A stretch of 64,000 nt of DNA from Multifurca ochricompacta (taxonomy: Eukaryota; Basidiomycota; Agaricomycetes; Russulales; Russulaceae), in NCBI GenBank assembly GCA_022496185.1, contig WTXG01000088.1:1-64000 (forward strand), in the 5' to 3' direction. The notes beneath the pieces were generated by a model. That model ran no database searches, had not been told where the DNA came from, and was given only the letters and a program-made list of their open reading frames with translations. Shown here one piece after another: positions 10,445-22,100 of this stretch. The position numbers and the translations under genes are program-made. Every line of letters begins with the position of its first letter. The first letter of the stretch is position 1.

Positions 10445-12954
10445 ATGGCCCCCTCTTTTTCCTTTCCCCCTTCTGCCGCGATCGAGGTCCTTGACGGATC
10501 TAACTGGTCCACTTGGTCATCACACATGATGGCCCTGTTCCGAATGAATGGCGTCCGAGATCATCTAACTGAAGACAAGCCCAGCACACCCTCAGCCAAC
10601 TGGAACACCTTGGAAGGTGTTCTCCAAGGCATCCTTGAACTTTACACTCAGAAGGATGTCTGGCAGACCGTCTCGGACAACAAATTATATGCCACCTGCA
10701 AGGACAAGTGGGACCAGCTCAAGAAAGTATACAGAGGCATTGGATCTATGTCTGCGTTCAACACATGGGTCACGCTCACTAGCACTGCGCTCAACGACTT
10801 GTCTCCCATGCTTCCTCAGTTGCAGAAGTTAAACGATGCACGCGTTACTCTCAAAAACAATGAGATGGAGATTTCAGATCTCCAATTTTGCTTCATCCTC
10901 ATCAAGGCACTGCCAGACTCATACTCGGCGGTCGCGTCTACCATCTTAGCTACCGGAGCACCGGCAGACCTTTCCCCACTAACCATACAAGAGCGTATCA
11001 TAAATGAGGAAGGTCGACGGTCCGGTTCCTCCGCCACACTCAACAAGTCTGTGCCTGTCAAAAAGCCTGATAACAAAGACAAGAAGGCTACAAAATGCTT
11101 CTACTGTCAGAAAAAGGGGCATCGGATTTCCGAGTGCAGGAAGAAGAAGAAGGATGAGGAGGACAAAAAGGCAGCAGAGTCTGGGCAAAACAAGGCAGTT
11201 AACGCACATCTAGCCACAACATTGGCATCTATTGTAGAAGTTACCGATGACACTAATGATATCCGCGTTTCTTTGTATGCTGCCACCCGATCTCACTGGA
11301 TGATGGACTCCAGCACAATGCATCACATAACCCTGCACCGATCTGACTTCACAGAGTATGCACCCATGAACGGGACTGTCCGCCTAGGCGACAACTCCAA
11401 CGTCAAACAAATCGGTGTCAGGAAGGTGGTCTTCAAAACCACTCTTGGGAGTCGAGATTCTGAGGTTACCCTGAATAACATTCTTCACATTCCAGATGTT
11501 CGGACGCGCTTCATCTCTATGTGCACTCTTGCACAAAGGGGTGCTCAGATCTCATTCACTGATAAGTTTTTCACTATCATGGTACAAAACCAGAAAATCG
11601 CGCAAGGGTACCTGGAGGACAACCTCTATTGGCTGAATGCCTCCATCTCCGCCCTTCACGCGCACACACACACGTCTCATCCTATTGACCTTTGGCATCG
11701 CCGTATGGGGCACATGTCTTACAACACCCTCAAACAGTATCATTCTTCCATAAAAGGAATCTCGCTTGATGCTTCGATCATCTCCGACCAGTCGCCATGT
11801 CCTGGGTGTGAATTTGGGAAACAGTCGCGGCTACCCTTTTCGGTCTCTCACAAGCGCTCAGATCGGTGTCTACAAATTGTTCACAGCGATCTAGCCGGCC
11901 CATGCAGAAACAGTCTCTCCAAGGCGCGCTTTACATCGCAACGTTTGTCAATGACTATTCCAGACATGGGGTAGTGTACTTTCTCTGAAGCAAAGATCAG
12001 CTTGCCCCGTGTTCAAAAAGTTCCTCTCCTGGGCTGAGACCCAGACAACTGAGAAACTGCTTACGCTGCATTCTGACCGCGGGGGGGAGTTCTTATCAGG
12101 CACCGTGAGAACTGTACTGGACCAAAAGGGGATGAACATAAGTTAACAATGCCAGGTTCGCTGCAACAAAACGGCATAGCTGAGCGATGGAATCGAACCA
12201 TCATGGACAAAGCGCGGGCGATGCTACATGGCGCTGGCTTGTCCCTCGGCTTCTGGGAGCTGGCAGTGGATACTGCCGTTCACACTTACAATAGGACTCC
12301 CAGCAGAACGATAGGTTGGCGCACGCCACATGAGCTCTGGAGTGGTGGTCATGCTCCAGATGTCTCATATTTCTGAGTCTTTGGCTGTAAGGCATATGTA
12401 CACGTGCCTGAGAACAAGCGTAAGAAGCTCGATCCGCGATCAGTTGAGATGACGCTTGTAGGGTATGAGCCAGGTTCTAAGGGTTACCAGTTCTGGAATT
12501 GACATACCCAATCAATAGCTCTGTCATGCGATGTAGCGTTCGACGAGAGTTCCTTTCCTTTTCAGGAGAGCAGCCAGCCATCTGCCTCGCCCGCACAACC
12601 CCCGGTCCTTGAAGGACCACTGGCCGTCACTGTCCCCATGTCCTCCGCTATCCCAGCAATCGCTTCCGGAGTGGCCGCTCTGCCAAGGACGCCATCTCCA
12701 CCAGCTACCTCACAACGCCTTTCAGGTCCTGAACCCGAAGTCTTAGATGCTTCCCCCACTTATGCACCCACTTCCCGTATTCTCCGGTCCCGACGTTGCG
12801 CAGACTCCACCTCGGAGGATCTCCCGCGGCTGCGGCCAAACCCTCGGCGAAACCCTCATTACTACAACGAGGACAATGCCACACTTGATGCAAACGGGAG
12901 ACTGGGTCACACGGCACTTCTCGCAGCTGCCGCTTATCAAATCATTGACTTTTA
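10445..12954 (+). pseudogene. Copia element 2 gag-protease-integrase, with frame breaks
   Basis: One open frame runs from ATG 10445 to 11974 (509 codons): Gag (LDGSNWSTWSSHMMALFRMNG), zinc knuckle CFYCQKKGHRISEC, the protease region, then the pre-integrase module (HRRMGHMS, CPGCEFGK) and HSDLAGP. The protease active site reads MMDSSTMHHIT where DSGATHH is expected, so the conserved Gly-Ala is altered. After about 11910 the integrase core is scattered over frames, resumes at 12149 (SLQQNGIAERWNRTIMDKAR), and has stops at 12374 and 12499. A Ser/Pro-rich linker follows at 12638-12954. Protease and integrase are therefore probably dead. Confidence 0.88.
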
Positions 12955-13082
12955 GGGAGGCTATGAACTCGGAGTTCCCGATGAATGGCAAGATGCCTGT
13001 CAATATGAGATCGACGCGCTTGCCAAGAACGGCACCTGGACCTTGGTCGATTTACCCTGCGGCCGGAAACCCTCAAATCTAA

Positions 13083-14474
13083 ATGGGTATTCAAGCGCAA
13101 AGCCAATGGACGCTTTCGCAGCGTTTGGTAGCTAAGGGATTTACGCAGATACAGGGGATTGATTACGATGAAACCTTCTCACCAGTTGCCCGGTTTGAGT
13201 CGTTGAGACTCTTGCTAGCATTGGCCGCGCTAGAGGATTGGGAGATCCATCAAATGGACGTCAAGTCGGCGTTCCTTAACGGGTTACTGGATGAAGAGAT
13301 CTATATGGAGCAACCACAAGGTTTCATCAGCTCCGGCCAGGAGAACAAGGTTTGTCTCCTCAAAAAGGCAATTTACGGCCTCAAGCAAGCCTCACGCGCA
13401 TGGAACTTACAATTCCATGGAGTTCTATTGGAGCTTGGCTTCACGCGCACCTACTCCGATGCGGGAGTTTACGTGTTTCATCGCCAAGACGGGGAGGGTA
13501 CAGTAATTATCATCCTCTATGTCGATGACATCACACTTCTAGGCGACTCTGCCCAAGAGATAACCAAGATCAAGTCCACATTATCTAAGCGCTATGATAT
13601 GACAGACTTAGGCGAAATCGACTCTTATCTCGGAGTCCGGATCACTCGCGATCGTTCACTCAAACGCTTGGACATTGACCAATCAAGGTACATCTTAGAG
13701 ATCGTCGAACGCTTTGGGATGGCGGATGCGAACCCCGCACGCACTCCACTTCCCGCTGGTGCTGAGGCACACCTGGTAAAGCACACTGCGCAGGCAACAC
13801 CCTCTGAAATCAAGCAATACCAGCAGATCATAGGCAGTCTCCTGTACGTGCAAATCGGGACTCGCCCAGACATTTCTTTTGCAGTCGCGCGGCTAGCTCA
13901 GTATGCCGCAAACCCTTCACCCCAACACCTCCGTCTTGCCAAGTACGTTCTCGCCTACCTCAAAGGTACAGCAGACCTTCGGCTTCGCTACGATGGAGCG
14001 CGCGGAGATGGCCTTGTTGGCTACTCGGACTCTAGTCTTGGAGACGACGCAGACGACTACCATTCCACCTCGGGCTACGTTTTCCTTCTCGCCGATGCCG
14101 CTATCTCTTGGACATCACGCAAGCAGAAGACAGTGGCTCAAAGCACCACACACGCCGAATACATGGCGATGGCCGACGCGGCCAACCAAGCCGCCTGGTA
14201 CCACAGTTTCCTCTCGGAGATCGGCTACGACGTTTCCGATCCGATTCCCTTACATGGCGACAACAAAGGCGCTGTCAACTTGGCGCTCAATCCCGTGACC
14301 GGGAGACGATCAAAACATATCTCCATCAAGTATCATGCAATCCACGAATACATCGAAAAAGGCTTCATTACTCTTATCAGGACGCCGACCAATGACATGC
14401 TCGCTGATGGTTTTACTAAGCCGCACGCTCACGTGCAGCTCTCTGATTTTGTCACCGGATTAGGTTTACTCTGA
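13083..14474 (+). CDS. Copia element 2 reverse transcriptase-RNase H, open
   Basis: 463 codons without interruption. RVT_2-type motifs appear in order: YDETFSPVARFESLR, MDVKSAFLNG, VCLLKKAIYGLKQASRAW, the catalytic LYVDDITLLG, DLGEIDSYLGV, then RNase H (GYSDSSLGDDADDYHSTSGY, SQSTTHAEYMA-like QSTTHAEYMAMADA). The annotated ATG is only the first Met in this frame. The true protein is part of the Gag-Pol polyprotein, and the upstream join at 12955-13140 is broken (frame changes around KSNLNGYSS). This domain is better preserved than the gag-integrase half. Confidence 0.9.
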   Translation: MGIQAQSQWTLSQRLVAKGFTQIQGIDYDETFSPVARFESLRLLLALAALEDWEIHQMDVKSAFLNGLLDEEIYMEQPQGFISSGQENKVCLLKKAIYGLKQASRAWNLQFHGVLLELGFTRTYSDAGVYVFHRQDGEGTVIIILYVDDITLLGDSAQEITKIKSTLSKRYDMTDLGEIDSYLGVRITRDRSLKRLDIDQSRYILEIVERFGMADANPARTPLPAGAEAHLVKHTAQATPSEIKQYQQIIGSLLYVQIGTRPDISFAVARLAQYAANPSPQHLRLAKYVLAYLKGTADLRLRYDGARGDGLVGYSDSSLGDDADDYHSTSGYVFLLADAAISWTSRKQKTVAQSTTHAEYMAMADAANQAAWYHSFLSEIGYDVSDPIPLHGDNKGAVNLALNPVTGRRSKHISIKYHAIHEYIEKGFITLIRTPTNDMLADGFTKPHAHVQLSDFVTGLGLL

Positions 14475-14501
14475 TCTGGGATTGTCTTAATCACGGGGGA
14501 A

Positions 14502-14909
14502 TGTTGAGACGGACCCAAAGCCACTGGATCAACCCGAGTGGCATTACCGCCATGCACGCTTGTGGCGTGCTTTGACTGATTGATAAAGGACAATCCACAA
14601 ACGCTCTTTATTCTCTCTTGTGACTGTAGGACAATGGACTTAGATAGTATTGTTCTACAAACTAGGATTACACTCTCTTTTAGTATTTAAGGACATCCCT
14701 TCGTGTAGTTGTCACTTCAGTTTTAACCAACTAAACTGAAGTGAGTATTACTTATCTTATCTCTTACCTTACTTAGTTAACGCGTTACATCACACAGTTA
14801 TCGCTACTAAACTAGGTAAACATAATATTATCAGTTTTAACCAACTAAACTGAATTATCGCTACTAAACTAGGTAGCGCTTATCTAACTCGCTGCTGCTC
14901 AAATCGACA
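14502..14909 (+). repeat. 3' LTR of copia element 2 (408 bp) with internal duplication
   Basis: Starts TGTTGAGACGGACCC and ends CTCAAATCGACA. It is 114 bp longer than the 5' LTR because the block AGTTTTAACCAACTAAACTGAA...CGCTACTAAACTAGGTA is present twice (about 14718-14818 and 14834-14873). Confidence 0.88.
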
Positions 14910-14911
14910 AA

Positions 14912-15183
14912 TAGACCTCCTTATATAGTTCTAAAGGATGGTCTGTGCGCAATGGAATGCGCTAGAATATACTACTGAGGGACAAAGGCCATTGGCCAGT
15001 GAGATATCACATGCTACACAGGATTACTAAGGTACATCAGTCAGCTGCTGTGCATCGTGAGAAAGAAAGTAATAATGATATGGTAAAAGTCCGAAACTCC
15101 GAATCTTTATCTAATCTAATCTTGCACAGCTTAGACCCTAACCTAGATGCCTGAAGCACCTCAAGACACATGCCGTGTCAACA
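14912..15183 (-). repeat. Truncated copia family 1 LTR
   Basis: The reverse complement begins TGTTGACACGGCATGTG and covers the promoter-proximal half of the family 1 LTR (GGCCAATGGCC, TATATAAGG). It breaks off exactly next to the 3' LTR of copia element 2. Confidence 0.8.
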
Positions 15184-16097
15184 CATACTTGACTTTGTGG
15201 TTTTGCTATGTGACTTTATCACATGTCGCAATGAATGCCCACACCAGGTGTTACAGTAGGGGTCACATGAGGGGTATGAGGATGTGACCCCGACCCGTAC
15301 CCACATGTACCCTGACCACATACCTGGCAGGTTGCGCCTACCCATAGTGAACACTACTTAGTGCCAGTGAGTGGAAGAGTGCCAGAAGCACTGAGACGAT
15401 TCAAGAGTTGTGTCTTAGGGATCACCCAGAAGGTAATGCACCAAGTTGATTAAGAAGTCAAGTCTGAGGCATACAGGGCTATCTACACAGGCCTTATATA
15501 TGTAACAGAGTCAGGGTCTAAATCAGAGTATTGTATCAGGTGTATCAATGAAGTTGCAATATGACTAAAAGGGGAAATGGGGCCAAAGTGGGTCAGATGA
15601 GAATATACCAAGATGTATCTGGTATAGCCATGATTCTGGTGGGAAAATATGTAAGAGTTCATGTGTAATATATGAGTCAGAGATAAGGAAGAAGTCGGGT
15701 CATAGATAAGAAGCAAACAGATGCAAAGCCAGTCACAACATGGTCAACAAAAGCTAAATGAGGCCAAACAACATGTCATGTGAGGAGGAAAGAAAAATGA
15801 GACAACACAGCAGGGTTTGTAACACTGACCTTTGTAGTTCTGCTATGCGACTAAGTCACATGTTGTGCTGAATGCCCACACCAGGCATTACAATAGTTGT
15901 GATTCTGGTGGGAAAATATGTAAGAGTCCTGATGTAAAATACAAGTCATAGATAAGCACAGCATGGGTCAGAGATAAGGGACAAACAGGCACAAAGGAAG
16001 CCACAATTGTAGTCAACAAGGCATCAAATGGGGCCAAACAAACAGTCACGTGATCAAGAAAGGAAAGAAATGACACAGCAGGGTTGTAACAGATCCA
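15184..16097. repeat. Scrambled Ty3 family 3 LTR fragments in alternating orientation
   Basis: 15184-15254 and 15825-15892 are plus-strand copies of the LTR 3' end (both end in a ...CCAGG[T/C][G/A]TTACA terminus). 15255-15824 and 15893-16097 are minus-strand copies whose reverse complements start TGTTACAAACCCTGC or TGTTACAACCCTGC. Joins fall at LTR termini, so the block looks like repeated insertion or recombination among LTRs rather than random breakage. Confidence 0.72.
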
Positions 16098-16640
16098 CTG
16101 AACCTGTGCTGTGGCCTATATTTAAATTAAAGACTGGTTGTGCAACCACAACTGATGGTCCAGTTGCATTTGGTTGGGTTCAGTCCAGTTTCAGTCATTT
16201 TTTTGGTTTGGGCAACTGGACCTTTAAACACTACTCATTTATTATGATTAGCTATGATTAAGTACAATCCTTATGATCACAGCACACACAGTCCTTACAG
16301 TATTTAAAGACAGTATTTCTGTATCTTACAAAATAGTTGTTTTGACCAGATTTATCTTTCTATCTCAGGCTGTGTTTCCACAGTGCAAAGTAAAAGCCAT
16401 CAGAAGATGCAAACTAAAACTTGATTTGACACTGTAAAGCTGTGGCTTAAGCCTAAGCCAGCCTAAGCTGGCTGGAAGCCATTGCTATGGCTCAGGCTTG
16501 AGTTTTTAAAAGCCTGAGCCGCCCAAAGCCGAGCCTAAGCCGCGGCTTTCAGGCCGAGCCGAGCCGTCACATCACTAGACTTGCTACGGCTCCGTTCGGC
16601 TCTGCTCCGTTCGGCTCTGCTCCGCTCGGCTTAGAACCGC
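16098..16640. repeat. Decayed hAT-like termini and GC-rich repeats
   Basis: About 16100-16235 ends GGGCAACTGGACCTTTAAACACTA, resembling the right end of the hAT family at 47700 and 62575. 16230-16345 is similar to 55295-55410 (TTTATTATGATTA, CAGTATTTAAAGACAGTA). 16480-16577 is rich in GAGCCGAGCC words and ends GTCACATCACTA, also a hAT-style terminus. No coding content is seen. Confidence 0.5.
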
Positions 16641-17281
16641 TGGGCTGTCTTGCTTGAGCACTTAACTAGGGGGGTTGCCCCTACACCTACACCGTCGCCT
16701 TAGGTAACACCCACAAGCACTATGGCGACGCAGCTCGCCACCTTTCATCAGAGAGCACGTCGCTTTTCTCTGTCAGCGTGATTTAGGTCTCTCGGAATGA
16801 CCTTTCGAGCGATGACCAATATCGCTGGGCAGGAATGAGCCTATTAGTAGGTGAAACGTCGGTGCTTGTCTTGTCTCGATAACATCATTCTTCCATGCGT
16901 ATCGGCTGCCTGGGTTTATGCGCAGCTGGAAGAAAGTGAAATTAAAAGAATAGCGCCTGGTCAAGTAAACGGCCCGATGTGTTCAATTTATCGGTCTTGT
17001 TCTCATCGAGCTCACTGAGAGTGACAAAGACGCATAAAATGCCAGACGCCAGATGGCTTCCCCTTAACATGTGTGAACTACTATTACTTGTGATTCCTGC
17101 CACTTCTTGGTCAAGTCATGTCCCTACAGTTCCAGTGCTCTCATTCCTCCACATCTAGGAACGATTCCATTTGCAGACCCGAGGCCCGGGCGAGGTACTT
17201 ATGCTCACTGCACGAACCACTCTCCCGTCTTTCTGATAGATCGATCCTTCCACTCACTCTACCCTTACACCCGCACCTACT
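16641..17281. other. Upstream region of the first ABHD12-like gene
   Basis: No supported gene. This is the boundary between the transposon block and the gene island, and it probably contains the promoter and 5' UTR of the gene starting at 17282. Confidence 0.5.
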
Positions 17282-18840
17282 ATGGCCATGACGGCGCAAC
17301 TCCCCCCTCGTACAACCTTTCTTCAAAAAGTCCGATGCTTCTTTCTAATCCTCTGCGGCCCTTATTTTTTGCTCCTCGCGCTTGGAGCTGTCCCTTTCGT
17401 GCAAAGACAGTAAGCTGGCACATTCATGAACCGGTTCCGTGCCATCACTCAACTATTCGTGTGACTACTCTCTGTCGCTCACGTTTTTATGGGCCATGCA
17501 GACTCGTCTACGCGCATAACCTCAAAATCGCGTTCTCCTTTCAGTACGGCCTACCGGAAAGATACAACCTTGCGCGTGAGTGCCCTGGCTCCCAAACTTT
17601 CAAATTACTGTACATACGTCACAGCATTTAAAACTCACAATGTACGTATACACACGTCCGATAACGAGACGCTTGGTGCCTGGTTCACCCTCGCGGACCC
17701 GTTCTACGTCTCCCACAAAGCAGATCTTTTTACCCCTACTTCCTCCTCCTCCGAAGAGCTCATCCGCTCCGCGTTACGTGCCCACCCGACCATTCTATTC
17801 CTCCACGGAATGGGTGCCACACGTGTGTTTCGCTCGTGCGTGCAACATTACCAGGCATTTGCATCGCGACTACAAGCGAACGTACTTGCGCCCGACTACC
17901 GCGGTTTCGGAGATTCGACAGGGACGCCGAGCGAGGCGGGGCTGACACTCGATGCCCGTGCCGCGTGGGACTGGCTCCGGGCGCGGGGGGCGCTACCGGA
18001 GAACATTCTCCTTGTGGGCAGTAGCCTTGGTACAGGCGTTGCGGTGCAGTTTGCCAGCGGTCTCGAAAGCGAGGGGGAGGAGGGAGATAAGCGGGGTGGT
18101 GGTGGGAAGGTAGAGTGGGGCGGGGAGACACGGCGAGAGCAACCACGTGGTGTGGTGTTGCTCGCGCCATTCAGCAATATCGAGACATTGCTGAGAATCA
18201 TGCCACCGCTCGTGCCGCTTCGCTTATTTCCTTACAGTTCCAGTGAGTATTCCCTTCGCGTCTGTCTTTAATAATGCCACAGAGTGGCGTAGGAAATAAA
18301 AAGGAGGGAAGGCCGTAATGACTGACGGTTGTGTCTGAAGGTTTTTTAAAGCGCTTTTTGATCCATCGGTTCGATTCCCTTGCCAAAGTCGTGGTAAGTT
18401 TCCTTTCGTAAACTCTCAGCCCCCGCTTAAGTAACTGCGCTTTTATCATTGGTTTGCAGGAATTAAGGATCCCGCTGTTGATCGTGCACGCGGAAGACGA
18501 CTGGGATATCCCTTATTCCCATTCCCAGGCACTCTTCGACGCATTCTTAGAACAACATTTGCCTCCTCTCCCAGAAATGACTGCGGCCATAATGGGCGCG
18601 TCCGACGAGGTTGCGGAGCACGTAGCTAAACTGTCACAAGAGCGGGCGGTGTTGCGGCGAGAGCTGGTGACGGCGAGCGAGATAGAGCGAGTGGGGCGGA
18701 TGGAGGTTTTCTCTAAAGATAGACCTGATCGCAAGGTTGTGTTTATTCAAACCCGATGGGGCGGGCATAGTAGAGTCGGGCTAATCGAAGGCGTACAAGA
18801 TTACATTGCAGAGATGTTCAACATGAGCTATGTAGCGTAG
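17282..18840 (+). CDS. ABHD12-like alpha/beta hydrolase, copy A (5 exons)
   Basis: Exons inferred from GT-AG sites and from the paralogue at 30316: 17282-17409, 17502-17575, 17625-18242, 18341-18393, 18460-18840; all phases agree. Residues ~15-40 form a membrane anchor (FFLILCGPYFLLLALGAV). The hydrolase core shows HGMGATRVFR, DYRGFGDSTGTPSEAGLT, nucleophile GSSLGTG, acid in VHAEDDWDIP and His in GGHSRVG, the layout of ABHD12-type monoacylglycerol/lysophospholipid lipases. A membrane-bound lipid hydrolase role is inferred from family knowledge. A Gly/Glu-rich insert (about 18062-18140) and a shortened segment before FPYSS distinguish it from copy B. ATG 17288 is an alternative start. Confidence 0.88.
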
Positions 18841-19196
18841 TGATAGAAATACAGGTAGAAACCGAGAACGTTTTGGTTTTATTTGTATCACGGACTAGAT
18901 GGCATTATTCGACGGCATGTGAGAGTGAGGCGTTGCTAAAAACTCGGTTGGGTGAAATTGAGGTCTCGATAAGAGCGAACTCACTCGCCCTCCAATATAA
19001 GAAGAAAACAAAATACTACACCCCTTACCTCCTGGGAAGCTCCCCATCGCTAAGAACTTCACGTAACCCTTGAAGAACTTCTATCAACTAACATTTTCAT
19101 GTGGGGGCACAAATACCGTGAAAGCGACGGGACACTCACACCTCCCAGTGAATAGCGACCATGACACTGCTACTGCTCTTTTTCAAATTATGGCAT
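18841..19196. other. Intergenic region between convergent genes
   Basis: Shared 3' flank of copy A (plus) and the NLR-like gene (minus). I see no gene here. Confidence 0.6.
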
Positions 19197-22100
19197 CTAA
19201 TTCTGGTGGTCCAATAATAGCTGCACGATCTCTTCTCGTCCACGATCTCTTGCTATATCCAGTGCAGTCCGGCCGCTGTTGTCTTGATAACTTGTATTGG
19301 CGCCATGCGCCAGGAGCAGCCGTACGGATTCCAGATCGTATCCCTCGTCGGACGCCTGATGCAATAAGGTTTCCCCAAGGCTGTTTCGATGGTCCACATG
19401 CGCACGATGCTGGAGTAGAAGCCTTACGATATACAGATTGCCTTTTCGCAATGCCTGACCGAGAGGGCTATGCTGGCCCATGAAGAAGGTATTCGTAGAT
19501 GCATATCTCCCAAGGAGCAACTGTACCAGCGCCTGTTGACCGACCTCTATTGCTGAATATAAGGCGGTCCGGCCGTCAGGACCGCCAGCATTCACATTGG
19601 CACTATAGTCGATTAATAGGCTCGCGATTCCGCAATGCCCCTTTGCGGATGCTGCAATCAATGGGGTCCCGTAGTAGCCGACGGAGTCATTGAGACCCGA
19701 GTTGTTTCTGGAGACCAGCCATTCAACTATGTTACGAAAGCCAAGAAGAGAGGCGTAGTATAGAGGGGTGGCTTTGGGCTTTGAAGGTGTCTCCGACGTC
19801 ATCAATTGTTCCGAAGTATCATCCACGTCATATATCCAAACCCAGATCGCAAAGTGAGGTTTATTTGCGTCAAACAGGTGTTTCAGTGCATTTCCTATGT
19901 ACGACTGAACATTTGGAGATGAAGCATGAATGGGAAAGTGCTGGGCAGCATATGAGGCGAGAGGGAAGTTCGCAATACTGCTTCTGTTGATGTGCTCATC
20001 CAAATGGATCAGAGCGGCAAGACAGCCTTGTGCAACTGTGGTATGGGCGGCTTCAACGGAAAAGTGATAGCGAGAAACCAGTCCCCCTTGTGCTGTGAGG
20101 CCGTTCGATGTTAAAAATTGTTTCATGGAGGGATGGGAAAATTGCACGACCAGGGATCCATTCACGTTGACAATGTGAATAAAACTGGAGCATGTAGCCA
20201 ACACTGCATATTCTGGATCTTTAGGGCGCCAACCAGCCTCCAATGTAGGGGTTTCATTCGGCTTAAAATCCAAGGCAAGGAACTCCGCAAGTTCCGAAAC
20301 ATGAAGTGGGCGGGCAGCCACAGCAATGCACCTAAAGAGACGACTGGCACACTTCCACTTGTTCGCATCAATGTCCAGTAATATGCGCTCGTATCCCTCT
20401 TCCATGGTCTTGGGGAATTCGCCCAAAGTCTGCTGGATACCTTCAGGAAGACACCGGCGCAGCTGGTCTAACCGGCAGTGTGCCCATCTAAACCTGTACA
20501 ATAATGTCAACAAGTCTCGCAAACCCAGAAGAATACAATGTCATACATTCCGTCAGCTTCTTCTGAAACCTTCTTGATCACAAATTCTTTATCATCATCT
20601 TTCCACTGGCGCGTGTTCACGTCTGAGTTGATGAAAAAGTTGATGTAATTGTTGATATCTTCAATTTGTCCATTCTCTTCGTTAAGGTATACTGTCTGAG
20701 ATGCTAACGGATGGAGAACTGCTCGGATGTCTGTCTCCATACAGCTCGAAACGCAGATGTGTAGGTGGGAATGACCTAATTTGGTAAGCAATTCAATAAA
20801 CTCCAGGACGCTTTCTCGTGGCGATGGTGTGCCAGGACCTTTGGGGGATTCGTCAAGGCCATCCAAGATGATATAAACTGGGCCTTGTCCAGGAACAGAG
20901 AGTATGTCCTTCAAGCATTCCAGGAGTGCATTGTTCCCAGGTTGTCTTGACCCCGTCGCATGTGTCGAATACAGCCGAGAAACAATCTCAGAATAAACTT
21001 CGGATTGTTCGCAGAGCTGGATGAGAAGAGAAGAAATTAGATCACGATTGTCTTGTTTTTCCGTATTCCTGCGATTAAAGTAGAAGTATGCCATAAAGGC
21101 CAACCCAGTTTCCCGAAGTCCCATGATCTCCTCAATAATCGTTGAACTATAAGACAACGTCAGCGCGCAGAGAAACAAAACGTTGATCTCAAGTTGAGCA
21201 TACCAAAGCACACTTTTCCCTGAGCCCGCTACAGAACGAAGGCGCAATTAACACCGACAAAGGAACGAGACGCGGGGGCCACACACGTTTTCCATGAATC
21301 CACAATAGAGAACCGGCATTTTTCCATTTGGCGAAGGTGTGACCTGGATGAACCATGTCGACGTTCCAGTGTGATGAGCGTCGCGTGCGGTGTTGTGACT
21401 TTTGGATGGATCCAAAGGAGAGAGCCAAGTTTGAACGTCCTTGAGCAGCTGGTCACCTATCATATAGAATAGTCTTCGTTTAGACAGTAATGAATGGCAC
21501 CCAAATGAGATAACGAACGCTTCGATTTGTCTATAATGTCGCTCGCCAGTCGCTGTATGATGACTGGTACCCACGATCAATTAATTTGAACGCGCGCCAT
21601 GAATGATACGCACCAAGAGCATATTGTATGTCGTCTGTTGACGCCTTTCCACCTAAACAAATACGCGCGAGTTTAGTACTGTGTGGTAAAGCAGTGAAGC
21701 AAGTATTATGCACCGTCGATAAGCGCTTTCATGTTCTGAACCAGACCATGAATGATATCTAACGTCTGCGTTGCCGCCGTTCGAGCTCCCTGTTGGCCAC
21801 CCTGGCTCAACCTCTGCAACACGGCTTCAATATCATGTTCTCCTAACAGTTTTTCTCCCAACTTTCCTGTATGGACCTGAGTTATCACTACGCATCGACA
21901 ATGAGAAAGACTCACCGAGTCGCCCTTGTTTGGCCTGTTGTGTTGCAAGAGCAAGAGTAGAGAGCAGTTCAAGCAATATCATTACCACCATATCTCTCAC
22001 TGCCGTCGTTGGTGGGATCTTGACATTAGTACTGAGACGCTTGAGAAATGATTCGATGGATCTAAGAAGATCGATGAGCATCTCATAGTCCGGCCTAACT

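Larger units (their letters stand above)
9762..14909 (+). mobile_element. Ty1/copia element 2, both LTRs present
   Basis: 5' LTR 9762-10055, primer-binding site 10056-10067, gag-pol 10445-14474, polypurine tract (cacgggggaa) 14492-14501, 3' LTR 14502-14909. The flanks do not match: CTGTT precedes the 5' LTR and AATAG follows the 3' LTR. The 3' flank is also not the interrupted integrase of element 1, so one side has recombined. The LTRs differ by an internal duplication. Confidence 0.92.

Noticed and set aside
17107..17631. 174-codon plus-strand ORF before the first hydrolase
   Set aside because: It overlaps exons 1-2 of copy A in another frame and has no recognisable content; the exon model is confirmed by the paralogue.
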